A DNA stretch of 64,000 nt. Source: Flavobacterium swingsii (GTDB lineage Bacteria; Bacteroidota; Bacteroidia; Flavobacteriales; Flavobacteriaceae). Below are positions 16,402 to 26,131 of this stretch, piece by piece. The translations under genes were made by a program, and so were the position numbers. Within the stretch, counting starts at the first letter, position 1. The number at the start of each line of letters is the position of its first letter. The stretch is from the NCBI RefSeq assembly GCF_900111965.1, contig NZ_FOJT01000001.1, positions 186,001 to 250,000 on the forward strand. Reading direction: 5' to 3'. The notes beneath the pieces are model-generated. The model saw nothing but the letters and a program-made list of their open reading frames with translations. It did not search any database and was not told where the DNA came from.

Positions 16402-19400
16402 ATGAGTTTCATAAACAATATCTTAAAAGTATTTGTAGGCGACAAATCTCAAAAAGACGTCAAAGCTATACAGCCAATTATCGCTAAAATTAGAGCTTTA
16501 GAAAGCAGTTTAAGTAATTTATCTCACGATGAATTAAGAGCTAAAACCGCTTATTTTAAAGAAATAATCAAAAAAGCACGTTCTGAAAAAGACACTAAAA
16601 TTGAAAGCCTAAAGCTTGAAGTTGAAGCCATTCAGGATATCGATGCTCGTGAAGACGTATACGCACAAATTGACGTTCTTGAAAAAGAAGCTTACGAAAT
16701 TTCTGAAAAAACACTAAACGAAATTCTTCCTGAAGCATTTGCAGTTATCAAGGAAACAGCAAAACGTTTCAAAGAAAACACACAAGTTACAGTTACTGCT
16801 ACTGCAAAAGACAGAGAACTTTCAGCAACAAAATCATACATCAATATTGTTGGAGACACTGCCGTTTGGGCAAATTCTTGGAGTGCTGCAGGAAAAGAAA
16901 TCACTTGGGATATGATTCACTACGACGTTCAGCTTATAGGTGGAGTTGTGTTGCATCAAGGAAAAATTTCTGAAATGCAAACAGGTGAAGGAAAAACTTT
17001 GGTTGCTACGCTTCCACTTTATTTGAATGCTTTAACTGGAAACGGAGTGCATTTAGTAACCGTAAATGACTACTTAGCAAAACGTGATAGCGCTTGGAAA
17101 GCACCTTTATTCGAGTTTCACGGATTGATGGTAGACTGTATCGATTTACACCAACCAAACTCAGACGCACGTCGCAAGGCCTACGATGCCGACATTACTT
17201 ACGGAACAAATAACGAATTTGGTTTCGATTACCTTCGTGATAACATGGCACATTCACCAGAAGATTTGGTTCAAAGAAAACACAATTTTGCTATTGTCGA
17301 TGAGGTCGATTCTGTGTTAATTGATGATGCTCGTACGCCATTAATTATTTCTGGTCAAGTTGTAGATGGCGATCGTCATGAATTTACAGAATTAAAACCA
17401 AAAATCGAAAACTTAGTAAACATTCAACGTCAATTAGCAAACGGATTTCTTACCGAAGCCAAACGTTTAATAAAAGAAGGTAATACTAAAGATGGTGGTT
17501 TTCAGTTATTGAGAGCACACAGAGCATTGCCTAAAAATAAAGCATTAATTAAGTTTTTGAGTGAAGAAGGTATCAAAGCCCTTTTACAAAAAACGGAAAA
17601 CCAATACATGTCCGATAACAATCGTGAAATGCCAAAAGTAGATGAGGCATTATATTTTGTTATTGAAGAAAAAAACAATCAAGTAGAATTGACTGATAGC
17701 GGAATCGAAATCATGTCTAAAGATACTGAAGAAACATTCTTCGTATTACCAGATATTGGAACCGAAATTGCACGCATCGAAAAATTAAATCTTTCGACTG
17801 AAGAACAAGGAGAGCAAAAAGAAAAATTATTTCAAGATTTTAGTGTCAAAAGTGAGCGTATTCACACCTTAACACAACTTCTAAAAGCTTACACATTATT
17901 CGAAAAAGATACAGAATATGTATTGATGGACAATAAAGTAATGATTGTCGATGAGCAAACTGGTCGTATCATGGACGGTCGTCGTTATTCTGACGGATTA
18001 CACCAAGCAATTGAAGCTAAAGAAAATGTAAAAATTGAAGATGCAACCCAAACATATGCCACGGTAACTTTGCAAAATTATTTCAGAATGTACAGCAAAT
18101 TAGCTGGTATGACTGGAACAGCAACGACTGAAGCAGGTGAACTTTGGGAAATATACAAACTTGATGTTGTTGAGGTTCCTACAAATAGAGGAATGTCACG
18201 TATAGACAAGGAAGACTTAATATACCGTTCGGTTCGTGAAAAATTTAATGCAGTTATCGAAGATGTTGTAGTACTTTCTCAATCTGGAAGACCAGTTCTT
18301 ATTGGTACAACATCAGTAGAAATTTCTGAACTATTAAGCCGAATGCTTAAAATGAGAAACATTCCACACAATGTTTTGAATGCAAAAATGCACAAGCAAG
18401 AAGCACAAATTGTTGAAGAAGCAGGAAAACCTGGAGTGGTAACTATTGCTACAAACATGGCAGGTCGTGGTACCGATATCAAATTAACTCCTGAAGTAAA
18501 AGCAGCCGGAGGTTTAGCAATCATTGGTACAGAACGTCACGATTCTCGTCGTGTCGATCGTCAGTTACGTGGTCGTGCAGGTCGTCAAGGTGATCCAGGA
18601 AGCTCACAATTTTATGTATCTCTAGAAGATAACTTGATGCGTCTTTTTGGTTCTGACAGAGTTGCAAAAATCATGGACAGAATGGGACTGAAAGAAGGTG
18701 AAGTGATTCAGCATTCTATGATGACCAAATCTATCGAACGTGCTCAGAAAAAAGTAGAAGAAAATAATTTCGGAACTCGTAAACGTCTATTAGAATATGA
18801 TGATGTTATGAATTCGCAACGTGAAGTTGTGTACAAACGTCGTCGTCACGCATTACATGGTGAGCGTCTAAAACTGGACATCGCCAATATGATGTACGAC
18901 ACTTGTGAAGTAATTGTAGAAAAAAATAAATTAACAGGTGATTTCAAAAATTTTGAATTCGATTTAATTAAAAATTTATCTATCACATCTCCAGTTACAC
19001 AAGCGGAATTTGCTAAACTTACGGATATTGAATTAACAGGAAAAGCATACAAAGCAGCTTCTGAATATTATACCGAAAAAAATATTCGCGATGCACACGA
19101 AGCATTTCCAATTATTAGAAATGTGTACGAAAACCCAGGTAATAATTTCGAACGTATTATCGTTCCGTTTACCGATGGTGTAAAATCGTTGAATGTAGTT
19201 ACCAATTTGAAAAAAGCATACGACAGTCAAGGGAAGCAATTGGTTGCTGATTTTGAAAAAAATATCACACTAGCCATTGTTGACGATGCTTGGAAAAAGC
19301 ATTTACGTAAAATGGACGAGATGAAACAATCTGTTCAACTAGCAGTTCACGAACAAAAAGATCCTTTGCTTATTTATAAGTTTGAAGCTTTCAAATTGTT

Positions 19401-19752
19401 TAAAAACATGTTAGATGGTATTAATAAAGAAGTAATTTCATTCTTATTTAAAGGAGATTTGCCTCAACAACAAAATAATATTCAAGAAGCAACGCAAGTT
19501 CGTCAGAAAGAAAATTATATTGAAAGTAAAGATGAAATTCTTAATATAGAAGAACAAGCAGAACGCAATCATGAAGCTGGACAAACGCAACAACGTCAAG
19601 TTACAGAAACTATAGTTCGTGATATGCCAAAAATAAATCGTAACGATACGGTTATAATCCAACAAGTTTCTTCAGGAAAAACAGAAGAAATGAAATTCAA
19701 AAAAGCTGAAAGTTTATTAGCTTCTGGAGAATGGGTTTTGGTTAATGAATAA
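16402..19752 (+). CDS. secA: Preprotein translocase ATPase SecA
   Basis: 1116 residues, longer than the E. coli enzyme (901) as is usual in Bacteroidetes, with extra sequence in the preprotein cross-linking and helical regions (about residues 330-430). Walker [17 protein letters not shown] lies near residue 192, Walker [17 protein letters not shown] near 300, then [16 protein letters not shown] and [12 protein letters not shown] (about 685-696) with [14 protein letters not shown]. The C-terminal zinc-binding SEC-C motif is absent; the protein ends GEWVLVNE. It drives secretory proteins through SecYEG with ATP. Confidence 0.98.
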   Translation: MSFINNILKVFVGDKSQKDVKAIQPIIAKIRALESSLSNLSHDELRAKTAYFKEIIKKARSEKDTKIESLKLEVEAIQDIDAREDVYAQIDVLEKEAYEISEKTLNEILPEAFAVIKETAKRFKENTQVTVTATAKDRELSATKSYINIVGDTAVWANSWSAAGKEITWDMIHYDVQLIGGVVLHQGKISEMQTGEGKTLVATLPLYLNALTGNGVHLVTVNDYLAKRDSAWKAPLFEFHGLMVDCIDLHQPNSDARRKAYDADITYGTNNEFGFDYLRDNMAHSPEDLVQRKHNFAIVDEVDSVLIDDARTPLIISGQVVDGDRHEFTELKPKIENLVNIQRQLANGFLTEAKRLIKEGNTKDGGFQLLRAHRALPKNKALIKFLSEEGIKALLQKTENQYMSDNNREMPKVDEALYFVIEEKNNQVELTDSGIEIMSKDTEETFFVLPDIGTEIARIEKLNLSTEEQGEQKEKLFQDFSVKSERIHTLTQLLKAYTLFEKDTEYVLMDNKVMIVDEQTGRIMDGRRYSDGLHQAIEAKENVKIEDATQTYATVTLQNYFRMYSKLAGMTGTATTEAGELWEIYKLDVVEVPTNRGMSRIDKEDLIYRSVREKFNAVIEDVVVLSQSGRPVLIGTTSVEISELLSRMLKMRNIPHNVLNAKMHKQEAQIVEEAGKPGVVTIATNMAGRGTDIKLTPEVKAAGGLAIIGTERHDSRRVDRQLRGRAGRQGDPGSSQFYVSLEDNLMRLFGSDRVAKIMDRMGLKEGEVIQHSMMTKSIERAQKKVEENNFGTRKRLLEYDDVMNSQREVVYKRRRHALHGERLKLDIANMMYDTCEVIVEKNKLTGDFKNFEFDLIKNLSITSPVTQAEFAKLTDIELTGKAYKAASEYYTEKNIRDAHEAFPIIRNVYENPGNNFERIIVPFTDGVKSLNVVTNLKKAYDSQGKQLVADFEKNITLAIVDDAWKKHLRKMDEMKQSVQLAVHEQKDPLLIYKFEAFKLFKNMLDGINKEVISFLFKGDLPQQQNNIQEATQVRQKENYIESKDEILNIEEQAERNHEAGQTQQRQVTETIVRDMPKINRNDTVIIQQVSSGKTEEMKFKKAESLLASGEWVLVNE

Positions 19753-19772
19753 CTAAATAATCTAAATTTATT

Positions 19773-19808
19773 AATCCTCAATTGTGAAAACAGTTGGGGA
19801 TTTTTTTT
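19773..19808 (+). terminator. Terminator after secA
   Basis: AATCCTCAATTG pairs with CAGTTGGGGATT (two G:U pairs) around TGAAAA, then eight T. Located 20 bp after the secA stop. A similar stem ends the transcript at 22710. Confidence 0.88.
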
Positions 19809-19819
19809 GAAATTTATCT

Positions 19820-19849
19820 TTGATATAAAGCTTATGAAAGCTAAATTTG
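19820..19849 (+). promoter_or_regulatory. Promoter of the small-protein/TonB receptor operon
   Basis: TTG at 19820-19822, exactly 19 bp, TAAATTTG at 19842-19849. One of the best matches in the window to the Bacteroidetes housekeeping promoter. Transcription would start near 19855, so translation must begin after that. Confidence 0.7.
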
Positions 19850-19865
19850 CATAAAATATTTTTTT

Positions 19866-20234
19866 CTGAAATACTTATTTACCATATTATTATCTGCTGC
19901 GCTTTTATTTCCTTCTTTTGGAAATATGGTCGTTTATTTTACTTTCAAAATAAACCAAGATGAGATTGCAAAAACAATTTGTATTCAACGACAATTGGTA
20001 AATAATACTTGTAATGGTCGTTGCGAGCTTCAAAAAAGTTTAAAAAAATTAGATTCAGAAAAAAAAGCAGAATCAAGTTTTAAAGAAAAATTAGAGCTAA
20101 TTTACACACAATTCATACCTAAATATGAATTTGCTTCTATTACATTTTCAGAAGACAAACAACAACCGTTTACACCTATTTCTAGCAAACCAACTTCGGT
20201 TTATTTTACTGTTTTTCGCCCACCACTCGTTTAA
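19866..20234 (+). CDS. Small Cys-containing secreted/membrane protein preceding TonB receptor
   Basis: About 122 residues if translation begins at CTG 19866; the first ATG (19926) would cut inside the hydrophobic segment. The upstream codons give a good signal or anchor (KYLFTILLSAALLFPSFG), so I prefer the longer form although CTG starts are rare. After it come INQDEIAKTICIQRQLVNNT and CNGRCELQKSLKKLDSEKK, with Cys residues spaced TIC...TCNGRC, then a charged helix and a C-terminus FRPPLV. It lies 94 bp before the TonB receptor with no terminator between. Metal or redox handling for that receptor is a guess from the Cys pattern. Confidence 0.65.
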   Translation: MKYLFTILLSAALLFPSFGNMVVYFTFKINQDEIAKTICIQRQLVNNTCNGRCELQKSLKKLDSEKKAESSFKEKLELIYTQFIPKYEFASITFSEDKQQPFTPISSKPTSVYFTVFRPPLV

Positions 20235-20328
20235 TTATAATTTTTAATAGCTCATTTCAAATTCTTGAAATGCATTTTTTGTTGGTTTCCAATCAACGAA
20301 AAAAATATTAATATTTATAATTATCTTA

Positions 20329-22473
20329 ATGAAAAATATATTTTTCGCCCTAATTATTATTGGGCAATTTACTTATGCACAAAATAAAATAGCAAAAGAC
20401 ACTATTAAAACCGAACAACAATTAGACGAAGTGATTGTAACTGCCAATCGTGGTGTAACAAAACGTTCTGAAATTCCAGTTTCGGTAAGTAAACTAACCG
20501 CAAAAACAATTTCAGAAACCAAACCAACAGCAGTTTATGAAATAATTAATAAAACGTCGGGCGTACTTATGGTAAACCTCGGTAACGAGCAACATGCGAT
20601 GGCAGTTCGCCAACCTATTTCGTATTCTAGTTATTTTTTATACTTGGAAGACGGTCTGCCAATAAGACCTTTAGGTGTTTTTAATCACAATGCATTATTA
20701 GAAATAAATCAGTTTTCACTCAATAGTATCGAAGTAGTAAAAGGACCAGTTTCCTCCATTTACGGACCAGAAGCCATTGGAGGAACAATCAATTTTATAA
20801 CTCAAAATCCAACATTAGAGCCTACGTTCAAAATTGGACTTCAAGCTGACCAATTTGGTTACAAACGAATGCAAGTTGCAGGCGGAGCAACTGTGGGCAA
20901 GGTTGGTTTTTATGTTTCGGGTTTAACTTCTGATCAGAAAAATTCTTGGATGGCAGCTTCAGATTATGACAAAAACAATATTAATTTAAGATTGGATTAT
21001 GCTATAACACCAAGGACAAAATTAATAACCACTTTTATGCAAGGAAAATACTATTCGCAAACAAGTGGAAGCATAAACGAAGAAACTTTCTATTCTAGAA
21101 ATTATTCTAGCACAACCGATTTTACTTATAGAAGTTCTGATGCAATGAGAACCCGATTAACTTTAGAACACAAATGGAATGACAAGTCAGAAAGTTTTGT
21201 CACCGTTTTTCATAGAAATAACAAACTCGGGCAAAATCCGTCTTACGGAATCCGATGGACAACTGGACAAACAACTGCCAAAGGAGAAATAAACTCTAAC
21301 AATTTTAAAAGTTATGGTGTTTTGGCGCAACACTCTCAAAAATTCGATTTTTTAAATTCAAATTTAATTATTGGAGGATTATTTGACCGTTCGCCTAATG
21401 ATTATTATTCTAATCAAATCAACTTAAAAGCCAACTTAAATCTTGGCGGACAATCTGTAAATACTTATGAGAATCTTGGAGAAAACGGAGTAAAACTAGC
21501 CGATTATAATGCAATTATCAAAAATACAGCTGGTTATTTACAATATAGTTTTAATGTTATCGACAAACTTAAATTTACATTAGGAACTCGTTTTGATCAA
21601 ATGGATTTAAGTTATACAAACAATGTAGGCATTGTCGCATCGGGCGAAAAAAAATACAGTCAACTGACTAGCGAGATTGGGTTAAATTTTAATTTGAATA
21701 AAAACATTGGCTTTTATGGAAATGTAGCGCAAGGTTTTGCTCCTCCAGGATTAACATCAATTTTTAGAAAAAAACCAAATACAGGAACAACAACCGTTTC
21801 AGCCGAATTTTATTACAATTTAGAACCTGCAAAATTCAACAATTGCGAAGTTGGCGGCTTTTTAAACTTGTTACAAAACAAATTAACTTTTGATTATGCC
21901 GTTTATTATCTACAAGGAAAAAACGAATTATTAAACATTCGTCAACCTGATAACTCGACCGATTATCAATCGGCAGGAGAAACGCAACACAAAGGAATTG
22001 AGTTTGGGGTGAATTATAGACCAATCCAAGAATTGCATTTTAGAATTGGAGGAACAACAGCAAAACACAAATTTATTGACTTCAAAGTAAGCGATAAAAC
22101 AACTGATCCTGTTCAAAGATTAGATGGCTTCGAAATGCCACAAGCACCAAAATGGGTAGGAAATTCAGAAGTTAGTTATTACCCAAAATGGTTACCAAAT
22201 TTCAGGACAGCTATCGAATGGCAATACGTTTCCAGTTATTACCAAGACCAAATAAACACGGTTAAAGATTCTGGCTACAACTTTTTTAATGCAAGAATTG
22301 GTTATGCTTATAAAGGCATCGAGTTTTACACAAACATTCTAAATCTAACCGATAAATTATATGCTTACAGCGTTACCAAAGGAAATAATGCAAGCGACAA
22401 AGCCACTTATACAGCTTCTGCTCCAAGAACTTTCATGATGGGGATCCAATATAATTTCGATTTAAAAAAGTAA
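20329..22473 (+). CDS. TonB-dependent outer membrane receptor
   Basis: 714 residues. Signal peptide (about 1-17, ending TYAQ), a TonB-box-like DEVIVTANRGV (about 34-44), and a plug domain with SVSKLTAKTISETKPTAVYE, DGLPIRPLG and the IEVVKGPVSSIYGPEAIGGT anchor (about 138-157). A long beta-barrel follows, ending in an aromatic strand (FMMGIQYNFDLKK). No CarboxypepD_reg domain, so not of the SusC type. Substrate unknown. It shares a promoter with the small Cys protein upstream. Confidence 0.93.
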   Translation: MKNIFFALIIIGQFTYAQNKIAKDTIKTEQQLDEVIVTANRGVTKRSEIPVSVSKLTAKTISETKPTAVYEIINKTSGVLMVNLGNEQHAMAVRQPISYSSYFLYLEDGLPIRPLGVFNHNALLEINQFSLNSIEVVKGPVSSIYGPEAIGGTINFITQNPTLEPTFKIGLQADQFGYKRMQVAGGATVGKVGFYVSGLTSDQKNSWMAASDYDKNNINLRLDYAITPRTKLITTFMQGKYYSQTSGSINEETFYSRNYSSTTDFTYRSSDAMRTRLTLEHKWNDKSESFVTVFHRNNKLGQNPSYGIRWTTGQTTAKGEINSNNFKSYGVLAQHSQKFDFLNSNLIIGGLFDRSPNDYYSNQINLKANLNLGGQSVNTYENLGENGVKLADYNAIIKNTAGYLQYSFNVIDKLKFTLGTRFDQMDLSYTNNVGIVASGEKKYSQLTSEIGLNFNLNKNIGFYGNVAQGFAPPGLTSIFRKKPNTGTTTVSAEFYYNLEPAKFNNCEVGGFLNLLQNKLTFDYAVYYLQGKNELLNIRQPDNSTDYQSAGETQHKGIEFGVNYRPIQELHFRIGGTTAKHKFIDFKVSDKTTDPVQRLDGFEMPQAPKWVGNSEVSYYPKWLPNFRTAIEWQYVSSYYQDQINTVKDSGYNFFNARIGYAYKGIEFYTNILNLTDKLYAYSVTKGNNASDKATYTASAPRTFMMGIQYNFDLKK

Positions 22474-22588
22474 TTTTGAAAGTTTTTCAATCAGAATATT
22501 AAGGATGTTTTAAATGTATTAAAGAAGGTAAATTTCTGTATCTTTACTAAAGTTCAATTCAGAAAACTAACTTAAAAAACATATTATC

Positions 22589-22699
22589 ATGGCAAAAAGT
22601 CAAGACGCAAAGAAAACAGAGAAAAAGGAACCGCTAAAAACAGCAAAGGAGAAGAAGGAAGAAAAAAGAGAAAAGAAAAATAATCCTAAAAGAGATTAA
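22589..22699 (+). CDS. Small lysine-rich protein
   Basis: 36 residues beginning MAKSQDAKKTEKKEPLKTAK, more than half Lys/Glu, ending NNPKRD. It has its own ATG, stop and terminator (22710-22745), and the MAKSQDAKK start resembles short basic Flavobacteriia proteins I have seen as hypotheticals. Charge suggests nucleic-acid association; no domain is recognisable. Confidence 0.55.
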   Translation: MAKSQDAKKTEKKEPLKTAKEKKEEKREKKNNPKRD

Positions 22700-22709
22700 A
22701 AAATACTTA

Positions 22710-22745
22710 AATCCTCAATTACTAAAAGTGATTGGGGATTTTTTA
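22710..22745 (+). terminator. Terminator after small lysine-rich gene
   Basis: AATCCTCAATTAC pairs with GTGATTGGGGATT around TAAAA, followed by six T. Confidence 0.88.
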
Positions 22746-22793
22746 TTAGAATTAAAAAACAAAAACTACTTTTGTAAAAAATAATTATCAAAA

Positions 22794-23183
22794 ATGCCAA
22801 ATAGTCAAACTTACACAACGATTTTCAATAAATTTAAAGAAAGCATCAATGATGGAACTTTTGCAAAACTAACATTTGCAAAAACGATTGGTAATACGCA
22901 ATTGATGAATATTTACATTAGAACAATTATTGAAGATGGTAAACTATTATTGTGCTTAAAATTCAAATTTCAGCAAGAAGAAATTATTGAAAATCATAGT
23001 ATTGACGAAGCAATTTTCATACTAACTCCATATATAAACAATCCGTTTTTATCTGTTTTATTGTTTACCACCGAAGCAGATATTACCATGAAACTAAACA
23101 AAAAACGTGTTGCAACTATAACGGAACAAGCTCCAACTTTCAAAAATGCAGATCCGACTTTATTAGAATTTATGGCTCAATAA
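22794..23183 (+). CDS. Conserved hypothetical, possible stand-alone methyltransferase N-terminal domain
   Basis: 129 residues, no signal peptide or membrane helix. Segments such as SINDGTFAKLTFAKTIGNTQ, LKFKFQQEEIIENHSIDEAI and LFTTEADITMKLNKKR remind me of the N-terminal domain of a family of Bacteroidetes class I SAM methyltransferases, here without the catalytic half. This is recollection, not a search. Its TAA stop directly abuts the stop of the convergent glcD gene. Confidence 0.5.
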   Translation: MPNSQTYTTIFNKFKESINDGTFAKLTFAKTIGNTQLMNIYIRTIIEDGKLLLCLKFKFQQEEIIENHSIDEAIFILTPYINNPFLSVLLFTTEADITMKLNKKRVATITEQAPTFKNADPTLLEFMAQ

Positions 23184-24587
23184 TTAAAATTCATCTGGGA
23201 AAATTTTCCCTGGATTTAAAATATTATTGGGGTCAAAAACAAATTTTATCCTTTCCATAAGTTCTAAATGGGTTTTAGAAAAAGCAATATCCATATAGTT
23301 TTTTTGCACCAAACCAATTCCGTGCTCTCCTGACAAAGTCCCTTTGAGCGAAACTGTAAGTTCGAAAATTTCACGAATTCCTACAGGAACTTGTGTCTCC
23401 CAATTATCGTCGGTCATATCACCTTTGATGATGTTTACGTGCAAGTTTCCGTCACCAGCATGGCCATAACAAACCGATTTAAAACCGTGTTTTGCACCAA
23501 TTTCTTTAATTCCTGAAAGTAATTTTGGCAATTCATATCTTGGGACAACAGTGTCTTCTTCTTTATAAATAGAATTTGATTTTACGGCTTCGGCAACTGA
23601 ACGACGCATTTTCCAAAGTGCATTTTTCTGATCTTCGGTGTCGGCAAAAAGGATTTCATCGATCTCGAATTTTTCGACCACATTCATGATTTTTTCAGCT
23701 TCTTGCATGAGAATTTCAGGATAATTTCCGTCAACTTCAATCAGTAAATGCGCTTGAATTTCTGGTTTTACTTCGACAGAAATATTTGGATTGAATTTTA
23801 AAGTCCAATCAATCGCATCACGTTCCATAAATTCTAAAGCGCTTGGTATAATTCCTGCTCTAAAAATGGCCGAAACCGCTTCGCAAGCTTGATTGGCTTT
23901 GTAAAAAGGAACCAACATTAACACATTGTGGTTCACTTTTGGCAATAGCTTCATGACAATTTTGGTAATAACTCCCAAAGTTCCTTCGCTTCCTACCATA
24001 AGCTGAGTGAGGTTATAACCCGTAGAATTTTTTAAAGTATTTGCTCCTGTCCAAATGATTTCGCCGTTAGGTAAAACAACTTCGAGATTTAGGACATAAT
24101 CTTTGGTTACTCCATATTTTACAGCTCTTGCTCCGCCTGCATTTTCGGCAACGTTCCCTCCTATCCAACAACTTCCTTGGCTACTTGGATCAGGTGGATA
24201 AAACAATCCTTTTTCGGCAACGGCTTCACGTAAAACTTGCGTAATTACGGCTGATTCGACAATGACTTGTAAGTTTTGTTCATCGATATTTAGGATTTTG
24301 TTAAAACGTTCCATTGATAGACCAATTCCTTGATAAATTGACAATGCACCACCGCTTAGTCCTGTTCTGGCTCCGATTGGTGTTGTTGGGATTTTGTATT
24401 GGTTTGCTAGTTTTAGAATTTCTGAAACTTCATGAGCATTTGCAGGTTTTACAACCACGTTTGGTGGAAAAACATAATCTTCGGTTTCGTCGTGTCCGTA
24501 ATGGTTACGGGTTTCTTGGTCGATAAAAACAAAGGTTTCTCCTATAATTTGGTTTAATTTTTGAAGTATTTCTGGTGTGATTTGCAT
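23184..24587 (-). CDS. glcD: FAD-linked 2-hydroxyacid oxidase (GlcD-like)
   Basis: 467 residues from ATG 24587; the in-frame extension to 24635 adds a sequence atypical for the family. FAD_binding_4 domain with PPNVVVKPANAHEVSEILKL, PIGARTGLSGGAL, PPDPSSQGSCWIGGNVAENA and GSEGTLGVITKI (about residues 205-216). The C-terminal FAD-oxidase domain has CYGHAGDGNLHVNII and a final LSGEHGIGLVQKNY. Members oxidise glycolate or D-lactate and pass electrons to the respiratory chain. No glcE/glcF partners are adjacent, so D-lactate dehydrogenase is equally possible. Confidence 0.88.
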   Translation of the reverse strand: MQITPEILQKLNQIIGETFVFIDQETRNHYGHDETEDYVFPPNVVVKPANAHEVSEILKLANQYKIPTTPIGARTGLSGGALSIYQGIGLSMERFNKILNIDEQNLQVIVESAVITQVLREAVAEKGLFYPPDPSSQGSCWIGGNVAENAGGARAVKYGVTKDYVLNLEVVLPNGEIIWTGANTLKNSTGYNLTQLMVGSEGTLGVITKIVMKLLPKVNHNVLMLVPFYKANQACEAVSAIFRAGIIPSALEFMERDAIDWTLKFNPNISVEVKPEIQAHLLIEVDGNYPEILMQEAEKIMNVVEKFEIDEILFADTEDQKNALWKMRRSVAEAVKSNSIYKEEDTVVPRYELPKLLSGIKEIGAKHGFKSVCYGHAGDGNLHVNIIKGDMTDDNWETQVPVGIREIFELTVSLKGTLSGEHGIGLVQKNYMDIAFSKTHLELMERIKFVFDPNNILNPGKIFPDEF

Positions 24588-24620
24588 TATGTTGTAAATT
24601 GATAAGTAAAAGTAAAATAT

Positions 24621-24660
24621 TTCACAGAGATTCACAAAGAAGACACAAAGATTCTCAAAG
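24621..24660. repeat. CACAAAGA-type degenerate repeat before glcD
   Basis: Imperfect tandem words (TTCACAGAGA, TTCACAAAGA, GACACAAAGA, TTCTCAAAG) about 35 bp upstream of the glcD start. Same style as the repeats before cinA and the FAH-family gene but a different word. Confidence 0.55.
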
Positions 24661-24681
24661 TTTAAATTTAAGACCGAAGCC

Positions 24682-24809
24682 TAGCCCAGATTACTTCACT
24701 ATACTTTTATTTTCATTGGAGTTCAGTGAACTTCGTTTGTAGAGGAAATCCTTTTTGAGGTTTTTTGCCGAAAAAAGATTGGAACGGATAGCTGGAATAG
24801 CTCCTAGAA
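24682..24809 (+). repeat. Dispersed hairpin element, copy D
   Basis: TAGCCCAGATT, then the same 50-bp module as in copy C (TACTTCACTATACTTTTATT ... AGTTCAGTGAACTTCG), then GGAAATCCTTTTT, a short hairpin, AAAAAAGATTGG and GGAATAGCTCCT. It ends 3 bp after the MFS gene stop, in the same relative orientation as the other copies. The module sits in the left arm here but in the right arm in copy C. Confidence 0.78.
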
Positions 24810-24812
24810 AAA

Positions 24813-26021
24813 TTACTTCTTTTTCATATTTGGTAAGAAATAACAAACTACCCCAAAAATTGGTAAGTAGGAACATATTTGATACACGAAAGTAATCGAG
24901 GTGTGATCGGCAAGAATTCCGAGTAATGCTGAGCCTAAAGCGCCCATTCCGAAGGCAAAACCATAGAAAAGTCCTGATACCATTCCTAGTTTTTTAGGTA
25001 ATAATTCCTGTGCATAAACGATAATAGCTGGAAAGGCTGATGATATGATAATTCCGATAATTATCATGAGAACATCGGTATAAAAAAGGTTGGCATAAGG
25101 CAATAGTAATGCGAATGGTGTGGCTCCAAAAACGGAAAACCAAATGATGTATTTTCGACCGAATTTATCTCCTAATGGCCCGCCAAGTATTGTTCCCAAA
25201 GCGTAAGCTATCAGGTAAATAAACATGTGATATTGTGCTTGTTGTATGCTTAAATTAAATTTTTCGATGACAAAAAACTGGTAATAAGTTGATAGACTTG
25301 CCGAGTAGAAAAATTTAGTAAAAATCACAAAAAGCAATATTGCAATTGCCATATTTACCTTTTTATCTGACAAATCATGTTGCTCGATAAAAAGTCTTTT
25401 TTTATCTAATTTTAGTTTTAAATTATCTCGATACCAAAAAGCGATTTTAGAAATTATCATTAATCCTAAAGTAGAACCTATCAGAAACCAAAGTATGTAT
25501 TTTTGTGAATTTGGCACTACGATTGCAGCGACCAATAATGGTGCAATTGCTGTTCCGAGATTGCCTCCTACTTGAAAAATAGATTGTGCCAAGCCTCGTC
25601 TTCCGCCCGATGCCATGTTAGAAATTCGTGCTGATTCTGGATGAAAAATCGCTGAACCTAAACCGATAAGCATTACCGAAACGATTATCCAAGGTAAATT
25701 ATTAGCATAAGAAAGAGAAATGATTCCCAATGTGGAGAAAATCATGCCGTAAACTTGCGAAAATGGTTTCGGATATTTGTCTGTATAATAACCTACAAAT
25801 GGCTGAAAAACAGACGCTGTGATTTGAAAAGCAAAGGTAATTATCCCGATTTGAGTAAAAGTTAATCCGTAATTCTGTTTCAGAATTGGATAAACTGATG
25901 GAATTATAGCTTGAATTAAATCGTTGAGTAAATGTGCGAAACTAATAGAGAAAAGGATTGAAAAAATAGTTTTTTGAACTAAATCACTTTTATTTTCTAA
26001 GATTGAACTTTCTGTAGCCAC
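24813..26021 (-). CDS. MFS transporter, Fsr (fosmidomycin resistance-like) family
   Basis: 402 residues with about 12 hydrophobic helices. The first loop carries FAHLLNDLIQAIIPSVYPIL, the second has PFVGYYTDKYPKP, and helix 4 ends with GLGSAIFHPESAR, a signature of the Fsr/YnfM-type drug:H+ antiporters. The mid-protein loop (about residues 200-222) is basic. Probably exports a small toxic compound; substrate specificity cannot be read. A -7 box TACTTTTG on the minus strand lies at 26043-26050. Confidence 0.88.
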   Translation of the reverse strand: MATESSILENKSDLVQKTIFSILFSISFAHLLNDLIQAIIPSVYPILKQNYGLTFTQIGIITFAFQITASVFQPFVGYYTDKYPKPFSQVYGMIFSTLGIISLSYANNLPWIIVSVMLIGLGSAIFHPESARISNMASGGRRGLAQSIFQVGGNLGTAIAPLLVAAIVVPNSQKYILWFLIGSTLGLMIISKIAFWYRDNLKLKLDKKRLFIEQHDLSDKKVNMAIAILLFVIFTKFFYSASLSTYYQFFVIEKFNLSIQQAQYHMFIYLIAYALGTILGGPLGDKFGRKYIIWFSVFGATPFALLLPYANLFYTDVLMIIIGIIISSAFPAIIVYAQELLPKKLGMVSGLFYGFAFGMGALGSALLGILADHTSITFVYQICSYLPIFGVVCYFLPNMKKK

Positions 26022-26131
26022 AAGAATTTATTTTTGATAGTGCAAAAGTACCATTTATAGATTTGAAATGAGTCCCATTTATAAATTTTAGCATTTATTT
26101 AATTTTTATAGTAATTTTACACAAAGTAGAT

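Noticed and set aside
15226..20328. Cobalamin riboswitch before the adenosyltransferase or TonB receptor
   Set aside because: No B12-box or long structured leader in the short gaps (15226-15303 and 20235-20328).
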